A stretch of DNA of 64,000 bases. Origin: Micrococcus sp. EYE_212 (GTDB lineage: Bacteria > Actinomycetota > Actinomycetes > Actinomycetales > Micrococcaceae). The stretch covers positions 62,001 through 126,000 of the forward strand of contig NZ_JAHXOZ010000004.1 of NCBI RefSeq assembly GCF_023147585.1, given 5' to 3'. Below are positions 42,692-50,370 of this stretch, in pieces. The position numbers and the translations under genes are program-made. Numbering within the stretch: the first letter of the stretch is position 1; each line of letters starts with the position of its first letter. The notes beneath the pieces were generated by a model, which searched no databases, was not told where the DNA came from, and was given only the letters and a program-made list of their open reading frames with translations.

Positions 42692-43442
42692 GATGCCCGC
42701 GCAGCACGGCAAAGCACCCTCGAAGGAGCCCGCCCTGATCCCCGCGACCCCCACCCCCCTCGACCCGCCGGCACGGCGGGTCGCCGCCCGCGCCGCCCAG
42801 CACCACCTCGTGGCCCGCGGCCTGACCCTGCGCACCCGGAACGGGACCGTCTTCGCGCCCGTGGACCTGGACCTCCCCGCCCACACGCCGCTCGCCGTCC
42901 TGGGCACCCAGGGCTCGGGCCGCTCGGCCCTGCTCCTCGCCCTCACGGGCCGGCTCCAGGGCGTGGACGGGGAGCTGACCCTGGGCCGCATCGACGGCGT
43001 CCGCCACGCGCACCGCCTGCGCGAGGCCACGGCCGTGGCCCACGTCAGCGACCTCGTCGAGCTCGAGTCCACCCTCACCGTCCGCGAGTCGCTCGAGGAG
43101 CGGATCCTCACGGACGGCATCCGCCGCCGGGACGGCCGCGCGCGGTTCGCCCGGCTCAGCGAGGCCGTCGGCTTCGAGGCCGACCCCGGCACCCCCGTCG
43201 GGCACCTCCCGGCACCGGAGCGCACGGTCCTCACCGCGCTGCTCGCGTGCCTGCGCCCCGCCCGGCTCGTGGCCTACGACGACGTCGACGCCACGCTCAC
43301 GGACGCGCAGCTCGCCCGCGTCTACACCGCCCTCGAGACCCTCGGGGACTTCGGACACCCCTTCGCCGTCAGCGCCCTCACCTCCTCCGCGGTCCCCCGC
43401 GGCGCCGTGGTGCTCCCCCTGACCCCCTCCCTGGAGGACTGA
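42669..43442 (+). CDS. ABC-transporter ATPase-like protein with degenerate motifs
   Basis: A 257-residue protein with the outline of an ABC ATPase but altered motifs. The Walker A equivalent GTQGSGRSAL has Arg where the invariant Lys should be. No LSGGQ is present (GHLPAPERTVLTALLACLRP takes its place), and the Walker B region RLVAYDDVDATL keeps acidic residues. It precedes the YhgE-type gene with no gap and resembles the ATPase-like partner that often accompanies such proteins in actinobacteria. The start is uncertain: 42669 lies between the two operators, and ATG codons at 42684 and 42693 are alternatives. Confidence 0.78.
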   Translation: MNPVPMVLMPAQHGKAPSKEPALIPATPTPLDPPARRVAARAAQHHLVARGLTLRTRNGTVFAPVDLDLPAHTPLAVLGTQGSGRSALLLALTGRLQGVDGELTLGRIDGVRHAHRLREATAVAHVSDLVELESTLTVRESLEERILTDGIRRRDGRARFARLSEAVGFEADPGTPVGHLPAPERTVLTALLACLRPARLVAYDDVDATLTDAQLARVYTALETLGDFGHPFAVSALTSSAVPRGAVVLPLTPSLED

Positions 43443-46199
43443 ATGCTGTTCCGCTATGAGCTGCGCCGGTTCCGCGCCGGGCTGCCCCTGCTCGCCCTGA
43501 TCTTCGTGCTCCTGGTGCCCGCGATCTACGGTGCCCTCTACCTCTCCGCCAACTGGGACCCCTACGGCCGGATGGACCGCCTCCCCGTGGCGATCGTGAA
43601 CGAGGACCAGCCCGTGGAGTACGACGGCCGCACCCTCACCACGGGCGCCGACGTCACCCGCGAGCTCGTGGAGGACCGCGCGTTCGACTGGCACGAGACC
43701 ACGCGCGCAGAGGCCGAGGAAGGCCTGCGGGAGGGCCGCTACTACCTCGTGCTCGAGATCCCGGAGGACCTCAGCGCCGACCTCGTGAGCCCCAGCGACG
43801 ACGTCGGATCGCCGGAGCAGGCGCAGATCACCCTGCGCCGGGACGACTCCAACGGCTTCGTGATCGGGTCCGTGACCGCCTCGAGCCAGTCCAAGATCGA
43901 GAACTCGGTGGACCAGGCCGCCGTCGAGGCCTACTTCAAGGCCGTCTTCTCCAACATCGCCACCCTGCGCGACGGGATGGTGCAGGCCGCCGACGGAGCC
44001 GCCCAGCTGGCGGACGGCGCCCAGCAGGCCCGCGACGGGGCCACGTCCATCGACGACGGGCTCGCCCAGGCCAAGGACGGCTCGGGCCGGCTCGTGGAGG
44101 GCGTCGCCCAGGCCAAGGAGGGCTCGGCCCAACTCGCCGACGGCGCCCGGAGCGCGAAGGACGGCGCCGACCGCGTCGCCAGCGGGGCCGCCTCCGCCGA
44201 GGAGGGCTCCGCGCGGCTCGCCGAGGGCGTGGCCCAGGCCAAGGACGGCTCGGCCGCCCTCGCCGACGGCGCCGGCCAGCTCAACGCCAACGTTCCCGCC
44301 CTGCGCGAGGGCGCCCAGAGCCTGGCCGGCGGGCTGGCGCAGCTCGACGACGGCTCGAGCCGGCTCGTGGACGGCCTCGCCTCCGCGCGCGAGGGCTCCG
44401 CGGCGCTCGCGGACGGCGCGGACCAGCTGAACGCCAACGTGCCCACCCTCCGGGAGGGCGCGCAGAGTCTGGCCGGCGGGCTCGACGAGCTGGGCGCCGG
44501 CTCGGCCGAGCTCACGGCCGGCGCGCGGCAGGTGGCCGGGGGCACCCAGGAGCTCTACGACACCGTGGCGCCCCGCCTCGACACCGTGATCGAGAACCAG
44601 GACGCGGTGGCGGCCGACGTGGCCGCCGTGAACCAGGACGTGCAAGGGCTGAACGAGATCGCCGGGGCCGCGGAGACCCGCGTCTCGGGCGCCGTCGGCA
44701 CGGCCCAGGAGCAGCTGGCCGCCCTCGCCGAGGAGAACCCGGAGATCGCCGACCAGCCCGGCTACACCGCGCTGGCCGAGACCCTGGCCGCGGCCGCCGA
44801 GCGCTCCGCGCGCATCGAGGCCCGGTCCGCCGAGATCGCCGAGACGGCGGCGGCGGCGAACGATCGGGTGCAGTCCGCCGTGCAGGAGGACGTGGCCGGC
44901 GACGCGAAGGACAAGATCACCCGGCTCAACGACGGCGCCCACGCCGTCGCCGACGGTGCCGGCTCCCTGCAGGAGGGGATCGGGCAGGCCGGCGAGGGCG
45001 CGAACACCCTCGCCGACGGCGTCGGGAGGTTCTCCGACGGCTTCACCCAGCTCTCCGACGGCGCCACCGCCCTCGACGGCGGCATCGGACAGCTGCAGGA
45101 CGGCGCGGGCACGCTCAGCGACGGACTCGGCACGGCCCATGATGGCGCGAACAGCCTCGCCGACGGCGTCGGGAAGTTCTCCGACGGGCTCACCCAGCTC
45201 TCCGACGGCGCCACCGCGCTCGACGACGGGCTCGGCCAGGCGCAGGACGGCGCCACCGCGCTGCACGACGGCCTGGCGCAGCTGAGCCCGGGTGCCGCGA
45301 GCCTCGCGGACGGCGTCGGCCAGCTGGCCGACGGGGCCGGCAGCCTCGACGACGGGCTGGGCCAGCTCGGAACCGGAGCCAGCGACCTGGACGCCGGCCT
45401 GGGCCAGCTCAAGGACGGCTCGAGCCAGCTGCGGGACGGCCTGGGATCCCTCGACGACGGCGCGCACACGCTCGCCACGGAGCTCCAGGACGGCGCCGAC
45501 CGGGTCCCGGCGCTCTCCGAGGACGAGGGCGAGGACGCCGCCCTGGTCATGTCCCGCCCCGTGGACGTGACGATGGACGTGCAGAACCCGGCCGACGTCT
45601 ACGGCCGCGGCATGGCGCCGATGTTCTTCTCGATCGCCCTCTGGGTCTTCGGCATCGCGGCCTTCAACATCATGCGCCCCATCAGCGGACGCATGCTCGC
45701 GGGCCGCCGCAATCCCCTCGCCCTCGCCCTCTCGGCCTGGCTGCCGGTGGGGCTGGTGGCCACCGCGGGCGGGATGATCATGCTGCTGGCGACTCTGCCG
45801 ATGGGCATGGCCCCGGTGCATCCGTGGCGGCTGGTCCTGCTGGTCACGGTGGTGGCGGTGGTGTTCTCGCTGTTCGCCCACCTCGTGCAGACCGCCCTCG
45901 GCACGCCCGGTTCCGCGGTCCTGCTGGTCCTGCTGATCCTGCAGCTGGCCTCCACGGGCGGCACGTACCCGGCCCAGGTGCTGCCCGGGTTCTTCCGCTG
46001 GTTGCACCCGTTCATGCCGATGAGCTACTCGATCGAGGCGTTCCGGCACGCGATCTCCGGCGGCCTGGACTCCCACTACTGGGGCCCGATGGCCGTGCTC
46101 ATTGCCCTCGGCGCGGTGCTGGTCGTGCTGGACGTGCTCGTGATCCGGAGACGCCAGCGGTTCCGCATGAAGGACCTGCACCCCGCGCTCGAGAAGTGA
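43443..46199 (+). CDS. YhgE/Pip-type membrane protein with long heptad-repeat domain
   Basis: A 918-residue protein. One transmembrane helix near residues 12-32 is followed by the conserved YhgE/Pip region (LPVAIVNEDQPVEYDG). From about residue 180 to 685 runs a repeat domain of seven-residue units of the form LxDGxxx, with two longer near-duplicated blocks around residues 275-350 and 510-610. A C-terminal ABC-2-like membrane domain has about five helices (residues 715-905). Relatives include phage infection protein and type VII secretion EsaA. The repeat region should be an extended, external, coiled or beta-helical stalk. It is in an operon with the ATPase-like gene under TetR control. Confidence 0.9.
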   Translation: MLFRYELRRFRAGLPLLALIFVLLVPAIYGALYLSANWDPYGRMDRLPVAIVNEDQPVEYDGRTLTTGADVTRELVEDRAFDWHETTRAEAEEGLREGRYYLVLEIPEDLSADLVSPSDDVGSPEQAQITLRRDDSNGFVIGSVTASSQSKIENSVDQAAVEAYFKAVFSNIATLRDGMVQAADGAAQLADGAQQARDGATSIDDGLAQAKDGSGRLVEGVAQAKEGSAQLADGARSAKDGADRVASGAASAEEGSARLAEGVAQAKDGSAALADGAGQLNANVPALREGAQSLAGGLAQLDDGSSRLVDGLASAREGSAALADGADQLNANVPTLREGAQSLAGGLDELGAGSAELTAGARQVAGGTQELYDTVAPRLDTVIENQDAVAADVAAVNQDVQGLNEIAGAAETRVSGAVGTAQEQLAALAEENPEIADQPGYTALAETLAAAAERSARIEARSAEIAETAAAANDRVQSAVQEDVAGDAKDKITRLNDGAHAVADGAGSLQEGIGQAGEGANTLADGVGRFSDGFTQLSDGATALDGGIGQLQDGAGTLSDGLGTAHDGANSLADGVGKFSDGLTQLSDGATALDDGLGQAQDGATALHDGLAQLSPGAASLADGVGQLADGAGSLDDGLGQLGTGASDLDAGLGQLKDGSSQLRDGLGSLDDGAHTLATELQDGADRVPALSEDEGEDAALVMSRPVDVTMDVQNPADVYGRGMAPMFFSIALWVFGIAAFNIMRPISGRMLAGRRNPLALALSAWLPVGLVATAGGMIMLLATLPMGMAPVHPWRLVLLVTVVAVVFSLFAHLVQTALGTPGSAVLLVLLILQLASTGGTYPAQVLPGFFRWLHPFMPMSYSIEAFRHAISGGLDSHYWGPMAVLIALGAVLVVLDVLVIRRRQRFRMKDLHPALEK

Positions 46200-46203
46200 G
46201 AGG

Positions 46204-46229
46204 CGCGCGCCCGGGACCCCGGGCGCGCG
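46204..46229. terminator. GC-rich hairpin after the YhgE-type gene
   Basis: Twelve-base arms CGCGCGCCCGGG (46204-46215) and CCCGGGCGCGCG (46218-46229) lie five bases past the stop codon. There is no T-tract. Confidence 0.65.
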
Positions 46230-46295
46230 TCCCGGCGCGGGCGACGGGGACGGGACGTCGTGGGTCGACGTCGGGGAGGCGGCGTCGGGAGCGGG

Positions 46296-46880
46296 TCAGA
46301 GCGCGATGAGCCGGGTGAAGTCCGTCTCGGCGTGGCCGGCCACGCGGAAGGTGCGCTCCCCCACGATCCGGAAGCCGATCCGTTCGTAGAACGCGTTGGC
46401 CCGGTGGTTGTGCACGTTCGTGCCGAGCCAGCCGTAGGCCAGGCCGCGGGCCCGCATCGCGTCCAGCCCGGCGGCCATGAGGGCGCCCGCCACGCCCGTG
46501 CCGCGCGCCTCCGCGAGCACGTACAGCTTGGAGAGGCAGCCGACGGGCGCGTCCCCGACGACGGCGGCCACGGCCGGCTCGGCGGCCGGGGCGAGCTCCG
46601 TCATCGCGTAGCCCACGACGCGGCCGGCCGTGTCCTCGGCCACGGCCACCGCGTGGTCGGCCGAGGCGATCCAGCCACCGATCACGTCCGCGTTCAGCTG
46701 CGCGGCGATGTGCTCGTCCATCGCCTCCCGCGTGGTGGTCGGCGGGCACGCGTCCGGGAACGTCGCGGCGGCCACGCGCGCGACGGCCGCGGCGTCGCCG
46801 GGGACGGCCGGGCGGACGGTCACGGGAGCGGAGGACGCGCGGACGGTCGGCTCGGGCGTCGGATCAGGGTCGGCGGTCAT
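46296..46880 (-). CDS. GNAT-family N-acetyltransferase
   Basis: A 194-residue acetyltransferase. After a short polar N terminus come VTVRPAVPGDAAAVARVAAA, the sensing strand GCLSKLYVLAEARGTGVAGALMAAG (acetyl-CoA loop ARGTGVA) and YGWLGTNVHNHRANAFYERIGFRIVGER. The SKLYVL phrase is typical of the PaiA-like subgroup, which acetylates polyamines or similar amines. The ATG at 46880 is supported by TACCGT (46893 to 46888, minus strand), ending 7 bases upstream. Confidence 0.9.
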   Translation of the reverse strand: MTADPDPTPEPTVRASSAPVTVRPAVPGDAAAVARVAAATFPDACPPTTTREAMDEHIAAQLNADVIGGWIASADHAVAVAEDTAGRVVGYAMTELAPAAEPAVAAVVGDAPVGCLSKLYVLAEARGTGVAGALMAAGLDAMRARGLAYGWLGTNVHNHRANAFYERIGFRIVGERTFRVAGHAETDFTRLIAL

Positions 46881-46932
46881 GCGGGGGACGGTACCCGAGG
46901 CGCTGGGCCGAGGCCCTGGCGAGACGCCGGGC

Positions 46933-47415
46933 TCATTCCTCGAGGCAGCGGTCCTCGGGGTCGATCGCGCCCATGATGCGACGCCCGATCACGGCGAGCT
47001 GACGCACCTGCGCACGGGTGAGCGGGTCCAGCACGGTGCGGCGGACCTCCGCCACGTGGCCGGGCGCCGCACCGACCACCACCTCGCGCCCCTCGGCGGT
47101 GAGGGTCGCCAACGTGACGCGCCCGTCCCGAGGGTCGGGGCTGCGGCGCACGAGGCCGCGCTTCTCGAGACGCGTCACCACCTGGGAGAGCCGTGGGAGG
47201 GAGCCGGCGGAGAGGTGCGCCAGCTCCCCCATGCGCCGTGTCCCCTCGGGCGCCTCGGAGAGGTGGGAGAGCACCGAGTACTCGAAGTGACTGAGGCCGG
47301 CGTCGCGGCGCAGCTGCGCGTCCAGCGTGGGGTCCAGGCGCAGCACCACGCTCATCAGGGCGAGGAACGCGCGCCGTTCCTCGTCGTCCAGCCAGGGTGT
47401 CGTGTCATCCGCCAT
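46933..47415 (-). CDS. MarR-family transcriptional regulator
   Basis: A 160-residue winged-helix protein: LSHFEYSVLSHLSEAPEGTRRM, recognition helix LPRLSQVVTRLEKRGLVRR, wing SPDPRDGRVTLATLTAEG. It is divergent from the dioxygenase gene, so repression of that gene and self-repression are likely. The start at 47415 is chosen over an upstream ATG because TACGAT (47428 to 47423, minus strand) ends 7 bases before it. The ligand is unknown, possibly a phenolic compound or oxidant. Confidence 0.92.
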   Translation of the reverse strand: MADDTTPWLDDEERRAFLALMSVVLRLDPTLDAQLRRDAGLSHFEYSVLSHLSEAPEGTRRMGELAHLSAGSLPRLSQVVTRLEKRGLVRRSPDPRDGRVTLATLTAEGREVVVGAAPGHVAEVRRTVLDPLTRAQVRQLAVIGRRIMGAIDPEDRCLEE

Positions 47416-47451
47416 GCAGCCCATCGTACCCGCGGCCGACGGACCAATCAC

Positions 47452-47481
47452 TTGCACTATGAAGTGCCTGCGGCCTACAGT
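47452..47481 (+). promoter_or_regulatory. Promoter of the LigB-type dioxygenase gene with an overlapping palindrome
   Basis: TTGCAC (47452-47457) and TACAGT (47476-47481) are separated by 18 bases. The -35 is covered by the inverted repeat GCACT-ATGA-AGTGC (47455-47468), a good MarR binding candidate that would block polymerase. A leader of about 40 bases and an AGGAGG ribosome binding site follow. Confidence 0.6.
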
Positions 47482-47529
47482 TCATTAACGGATGAAGCAC
47501 CACGCCCCGTCGTCGTCCAGGAGGACACC

Positions 47530-48408
47530 ATGACCGCCACCATCCAGGATCCCTGGGCCCAGCCCACCCCCGCCGGCGCCTACGACGACCTGCTCGCCCG
47601 CGCCCTGCCGATGACCCGCGCCCAGCGGCGCTGGGAGCCCAGCGACGGGCGCATGCCCACGCTGTTCGTCAGCCACGGTGCGCCGCCCACCCTCGACGAG
47701 CCGCAGTGGCTCGCGGACCTGTTCGACTGGGCACAGTCCATGCCCAAGCCGCGGGCCGTGGTGATCGTCTCCGCCCACTGGGAGGACGCACCCGTGGCGA
47801 TCTCCTCGGCGACGGCAGGCACCCCGCTGGTCTACGACTTCGGCGGCTTCCACCCGCGCTACTACGAGCTGCGGTACGCCACCCCGGACGCCACGGACGT
47901 GGCCGCCCGCGTGGCCGGCGTGCTCGGCCAGGGCCGCCCCAGCTCCGTGCACCAGACCGGCCGCGGCCTGGACCACGGCGCGTACATCCCGCTCATGGCC
48001 ATGTACCCGGCCGCGGACGTGCCCGTGGTGCAGGTGTCCATGCCCTCGCAGGACCCGAAGGCCCTGCTGGAGCTCGGAGAGAGGCTCAGGGGGCTGCGCG
48101 AGGAGGGCGTGCTCGTGATCGGCTCGGGCTTCATGACGCACTCGTTCGCCGCCATGCGCGACCCGCGCCTCTTCGGCCACGTGGACGCCTTCGACACGTG
48201 GGCCGCCGAGATGACCCACGCCGGCGACGTCGACGCGCTCATGGGCTACCTGGACAAGGCGCCCGGCGCCCGCATCGCCCACCCGACGGCGGACCACTAC
48301 GTGCCGCTGCTGCTCACCATGGGCGCCGCGAACGACCCCTCGAGCGCCCGGACCGTGTTCGACCGGTTCGTGTTCAGCAACCACATCCGCTCGTTCCAGG
48401 TCGACTGA
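47530..48408 (+). CDS. Class III extradiol dioxygenase, LigB/DODA (YgiD) type
   Basis: A 292-residue protein. FVSHGAPPTLDE (metal-ligand His near the N terminus), VVIVSAHWED, YDFGGFHPRYYELRY, GLDHGAYIPLMAMYP, IGSGFMTHSF and AHPTADHYVPLLLTMGA are the conserved segments of the 4,5-DOPA-dioxygenase-like/YgiD family, with the His ligands of a Zn or Fe centre. Such enzymes open catechol rings or act on related quinol compounds. Regulation by the divergent MarR protein would make it part of a phenolic or quinone stress response. The ATG follows AGGAGG. The next gene is 42 bases downstream in the same orientation. Confidence 0.92.
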   Translation: MTATIQDPWAQPTPAGAYDDLLARALPMTRAQRRWEPSDGRMPTLFVSHGAPPTLDEPQWLADLFDWAQSMPKPRAVVIVSAHWEDAPVAISSATAGTPLVYDFGGFHPRYYELRYATPDATDVAARVAGVLGQGRPSSVHQTGRGLDHGAYIPLMAMYPAADVPVVQVSMPSQDPKALLELGERLRGLREEGVLVIGSGFMTHSFAAMRDPRLFGHVDAFDTWAAEMTHAGDVDALMGYLDKAPGARIAHPTADHYVPLLLTMGAANDPSSARTVFDRFVFSNHIRSFQVD

Positions 48409-48450
48409 CCCGGAGCGCTCCACCCCCCCGAAAGGAAGAGGTACCCCCTC

Positions 48451-49026
48451 ATGACCACCCTGAGCATCATCGGCGACGGCACCATGGGCACCGCGATCGC
48501 GGAGGTCGCCCGCCGCGGCGGTCACGACGTCACCCTCATCGGCCGCGACGGCACCGCCGCGGACATCACCGGCGAGATCGTCGTGCTGGCCCTGCCCTAC
48601 CCGGCCCTCTCCGACGTCATCACGACGTACGCCCCCGCCCTCGAGGGCAAGGTCGTCGTGGACATCACCAACCCGCTGGACTTCGACACCTTCGACTCCC
48701 TGCAGGTGCCCGCGGACTCCTCCGCCGCCGCCGAGGTGGCCGACGCCCTGCCGAACGCACGCGTCCTCAAGGCCTTCAACACCACCTTCGCCGCCGCCCT
48801 CTCCTCCGGGAGAATCGGCGACCAGACCACCACCGTGCTGATCGCCGGTGACGACGCGGACGCCAAGTCCGCGCTGGCCGACGTCGTGACCTCGGGCGGC
48901 CTGAACGCGATCGACGCGGGCGCCCTGAAGCGCGCCCGCGAGCTCGAGGCCGTCGGCTTCCTGCAGCTCACGCTCGCCGCCGCCGAGAGGATCGGCTGGA
49001 CCGGCGGCTTCGCCACCGTGCGCTGA
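48451..49026 (+). CDS. NADPH-dependent F420 reductase-like protein
   Basis: A 191-residue Rossmann-fold protein. The N-terminal LSIIGDGTMGTAIAEVARRGGHDVTLIGRD binds NADP. VVLALPYPALSDVI and KVVVDITNPLDFDTFD match the F420-reductase-like family, and ARVLKAFNTTFAAAL and FLQLTLAAAERIGWTGGFA form the dimerisation part. Members may reduce F420 or other acceptors, or work as ferric reductase-like enzymes; the cofactor partner is not certain here. AAAGGAAGAGG precedes the ATG. It is probably co-transcribed with the dioxygenase and so under the same MarR control. Confidence 0.9.
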   Translation: MTTLSIIGDGTMGTAIAEVARRGGHDVTLIGRDGTAADITGEIVVLALPYPALSDVITTYAPALEGKVVVDITNPLDFDTFDSLQVPADSSAAAEVADALPNARVLKAFNTTFAAALSSGRIGDQTTTVLIAGDDADAKSALADVVTSGGLNAIDAGALKRARELEAVGFLQLTLAAAERIGWTGGFATVR

Positions 49027-49070
49027 CCCTGCAGGCCCCCGGGCCGAGGGGCTCATGCCACACTGACGGC

Positions 49071-49247
49071 GTGAGCCCCTCGTCCATGCGCCGGCCCTCC
49101 CCGGCGGCCGCTGCACTGGCCGCCCTCGGCGCCATGCTCGCGCTCGTGGTCCTGGTCAGCGCGCTCCTCGCGTTCGGCCCCGGCGGCGCCGCCGCCCCCG
49201 GGGAGGGCCCGACGTCGGCCGCACCGTCGTCGACCGCTTCGCCCTGA
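49071..49247 (+). CDS. Small hydrophobic protein of unknown function
   Basis: A 58-residue ORF. A GTG start is followed by a basic MRRPS patch and then one hydrophobic stretch (about residues 12-36), ending in a Pro/Ala/Ser/Thr-rich tail. That layout fits a membrane-anchored or exported peptide. The hexamer CACACT (49059-49064) ends 6 bases before the GTG, the same spacing as neighbouring leaderless genes. It is not recognisable by family and could be spurious in such GC-rich DNA. Confidence 0.45.
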   Translation: MSPSSMRRPSPAAAALAALGAMLALVVLVSALLAFGPGGAAAPGEGPTSAAPSSTASP

Positions 49248-49310
49248 CGCGCGGAGCAGGCCCTGGAACGAGCCGGAGGTGGGAGCGGCGGCGACCGTCG
49301 GCGCCGCCGA

Positions 49311-50075
49311 TCAGATCCCTGACAGGCCCCGCACCAGAGCCACCGTGCCCCCGACGCCGGCCAGGCAGACGGCCAGGGTCCGCGCCTTCGAGGCGTCCAC
49401 GCTCCGCGCGACGCGGGAGCCGAGGAGGATCCCCACGGGACCGGCGACGACGGCGACCGCCCAGACGAGTCCGGGCACGTCGACGTCGGGGGGCACCGCC
49501 GTGCCGAACAGCGACTTCGTGGCGAGGGAGGTGAGGTTGGCCAGCAGGAAGATCGGCTGCAGGGTGGCCGCCCAGGACTTCTGATCCCACTTGGCCGCCA
49601 CCGCGTAGACCGCGAGCGCGGGACCGGCGACGCCCGCCGTCGTGTTCATGAAGCCGGCCACCGCCCCCGACGCGAAGACCGCGCCGTTGCCGGTGAGGGT
49701 GAAACGCTTCTGGAGGCCGAGGGCGGCGGCGATCGCGACCAGCACGGACGCGCCGAGCAGGATCTCCAGGGCGTGCGGCTCGAGGGAGCGCACCGCCCAG
49801 GCACCGAGGAACGAGCCGCAGACCAGCAGGGGGGCCAGGCGGACGAAGCGCGCCCAGTCCACGTGCCTGTGGAGGAGTGCGAAGAGGATGGCCGCGGACA
49901 TCACGGCCGCCACGTTGGAGATCGTCACGCCGGCCACGGGGCCGAGCAGGATCGAGAGGGTCGGCGCGGCGATCATGCCCACGCCCATGCCGCTGATCCG
50001 CTGCAGCGCGCCGCCGACCGTGATGGCCAGCAGCACGACGAGGGCCATGGTGAGCGTGCCGGCGTCGAGTCCCAT
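49311..50075 (-). CDS. TauE/SafE-family sulfite exporter-like permease
   Basis: A 254-residue membrane protein with eight hydrophobic helices in two similar halves. GGALQRISGMGVGMIAAPTLSILLGP in the first half and GNGAVFASGAVAGFMNTTAGVAGPALAVYAVAAKW in the second are the duplicated TauE/SafE signatures. These proteins move sulfite, sulfoacetate or other anions out of the cell. The ATG at 50075 has GGAGGAGA about 11 bases upstream. The gene is followed (upstream on this strand) by a decayed region containing direct repeats. Confidence 0.9.
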   Translation of the reverse strand: MGLDAGTLTMALVVLLAITVGGALQRISGMGVGMIAAPTLSILLGPVAGVTISNVAAVMSAAILFALLHRHVDWARFVRLAPLLVCGSFLGAWAVRSLEPHALEILLGASVLVAIAAALGLQKRFTLTGNGAVFASGAVAGFMNTTAGVAGPALAVYAVAAKWDQKSWAATLQPIFLLANLTSLATKSLFGTAVPPDVDVPGLVWAVAVVAGPVGILLGSRVARSVDASKARTLAVCLAGVGGTVALVRGLSGI

Positions 50076-50090
50076 GGGCAGAAGTCTCCT

Positions 50091-50120
50091 CCGGATTCTG
50101 GGCGAGTCTCGACGAGCGAC
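50091..50120. repeat. 30-bp direct repeat, copy 1
   Basis: This 30-base segment matches 51762-51791 at 29 of 30 positions (T/C difference at position 7); the flanking sequence does not match. With the following GCCC it forms a 9-bp hairpin GGGCGAGTC/GACTCGCCC (50100-50126); copy 2 lacks the closing bases. The two copies bracket 1.64 kb of decayed sequence. Confidence 0.85.
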
Positions 50121-50260
50121 TCGCCCACCACCGTGTGACCGGTGAGCGCGTCGCCCAGGACCCGAGAGCGAACGGGGCCCTGGCGGCGTGCACGGCCGCT
50201 TCCCCGGGCGTCTGGCGGGCCTCGAGGCGTTCCTCACCCGCTGACCCCCGCCCCCGCCCC

Positions 50261-50300
50261 GCCCAGCCCAGCCCAGCCCAGCCCAGCCCAGCCCAGCCCT
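50261..50300 (+). repeat. Pentanucleotide repeat (GCCCA)7 plus one imperfect unit
   Basis: Seven perfect GCCCA units (50261-50295) and one GCCCT. The complementary strand has more than seven GGG runs with 2-base spacers, continued by the G-rich stretch just beyond (50246-50260), a very strong G-quadruplex pattern. The repeat length is likely variable between strains through slippage. Confidence 0.9.
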
Positions 50301-50304
50301 CAGG

Positions 50305-50355
50305 GTGGTCACGACACGCCGCATCCCGTTCCCGCAGATGGCGTGTCGTGACCAC
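50305..50355. terminator. Long hairpin next to the pentanucleotide repeat
   Basis: Perfect 16-base arms (50305-50320 and 50340-50355) surround a 19-base loop, the same build as the hairpins at 3043 and 9393. It lies at the point where the phosphoesterase coding sequence loses its front end. Confidence 0.6.
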
Positions 50356-50370
50356 TCGGGACGCGTCGAC

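Larger units (their letters stand above)
50121..50370. other. Gene-free stretch before the crippled phosphoesterase
   Basis: No convincing gene. One + strand frame ends with GRFPGRLAGLEAFLTR and a stop at about 50243, possibly the tail of a lost gene. It is followed by the pentanucleotide repeat and a long hairpin. Confidence 0.5.

Noticed and set aside
42549-46181. A 1210-codon minus-strand frame with regular repeats such as VGELG and VVERGG.
   Set aside because: The repeats mirror the heptads of the YhgE-type gene on the other strand. No start signal or domain supports it.
50261-50300. The (GCCCA)n array as a CRISPR-like repeat.
   Set aside because: Units are 5 bases with no spacers; it is a simple sequence repeat. 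No Cas genes are in the window.
50305-50355. The long hairpin as a terminal inverted repeat of an insertion sequence.
   Set aside because: No transposase, no partner repeat and no target duplication at its ends; it matches the build of the other intergenic hairpins.
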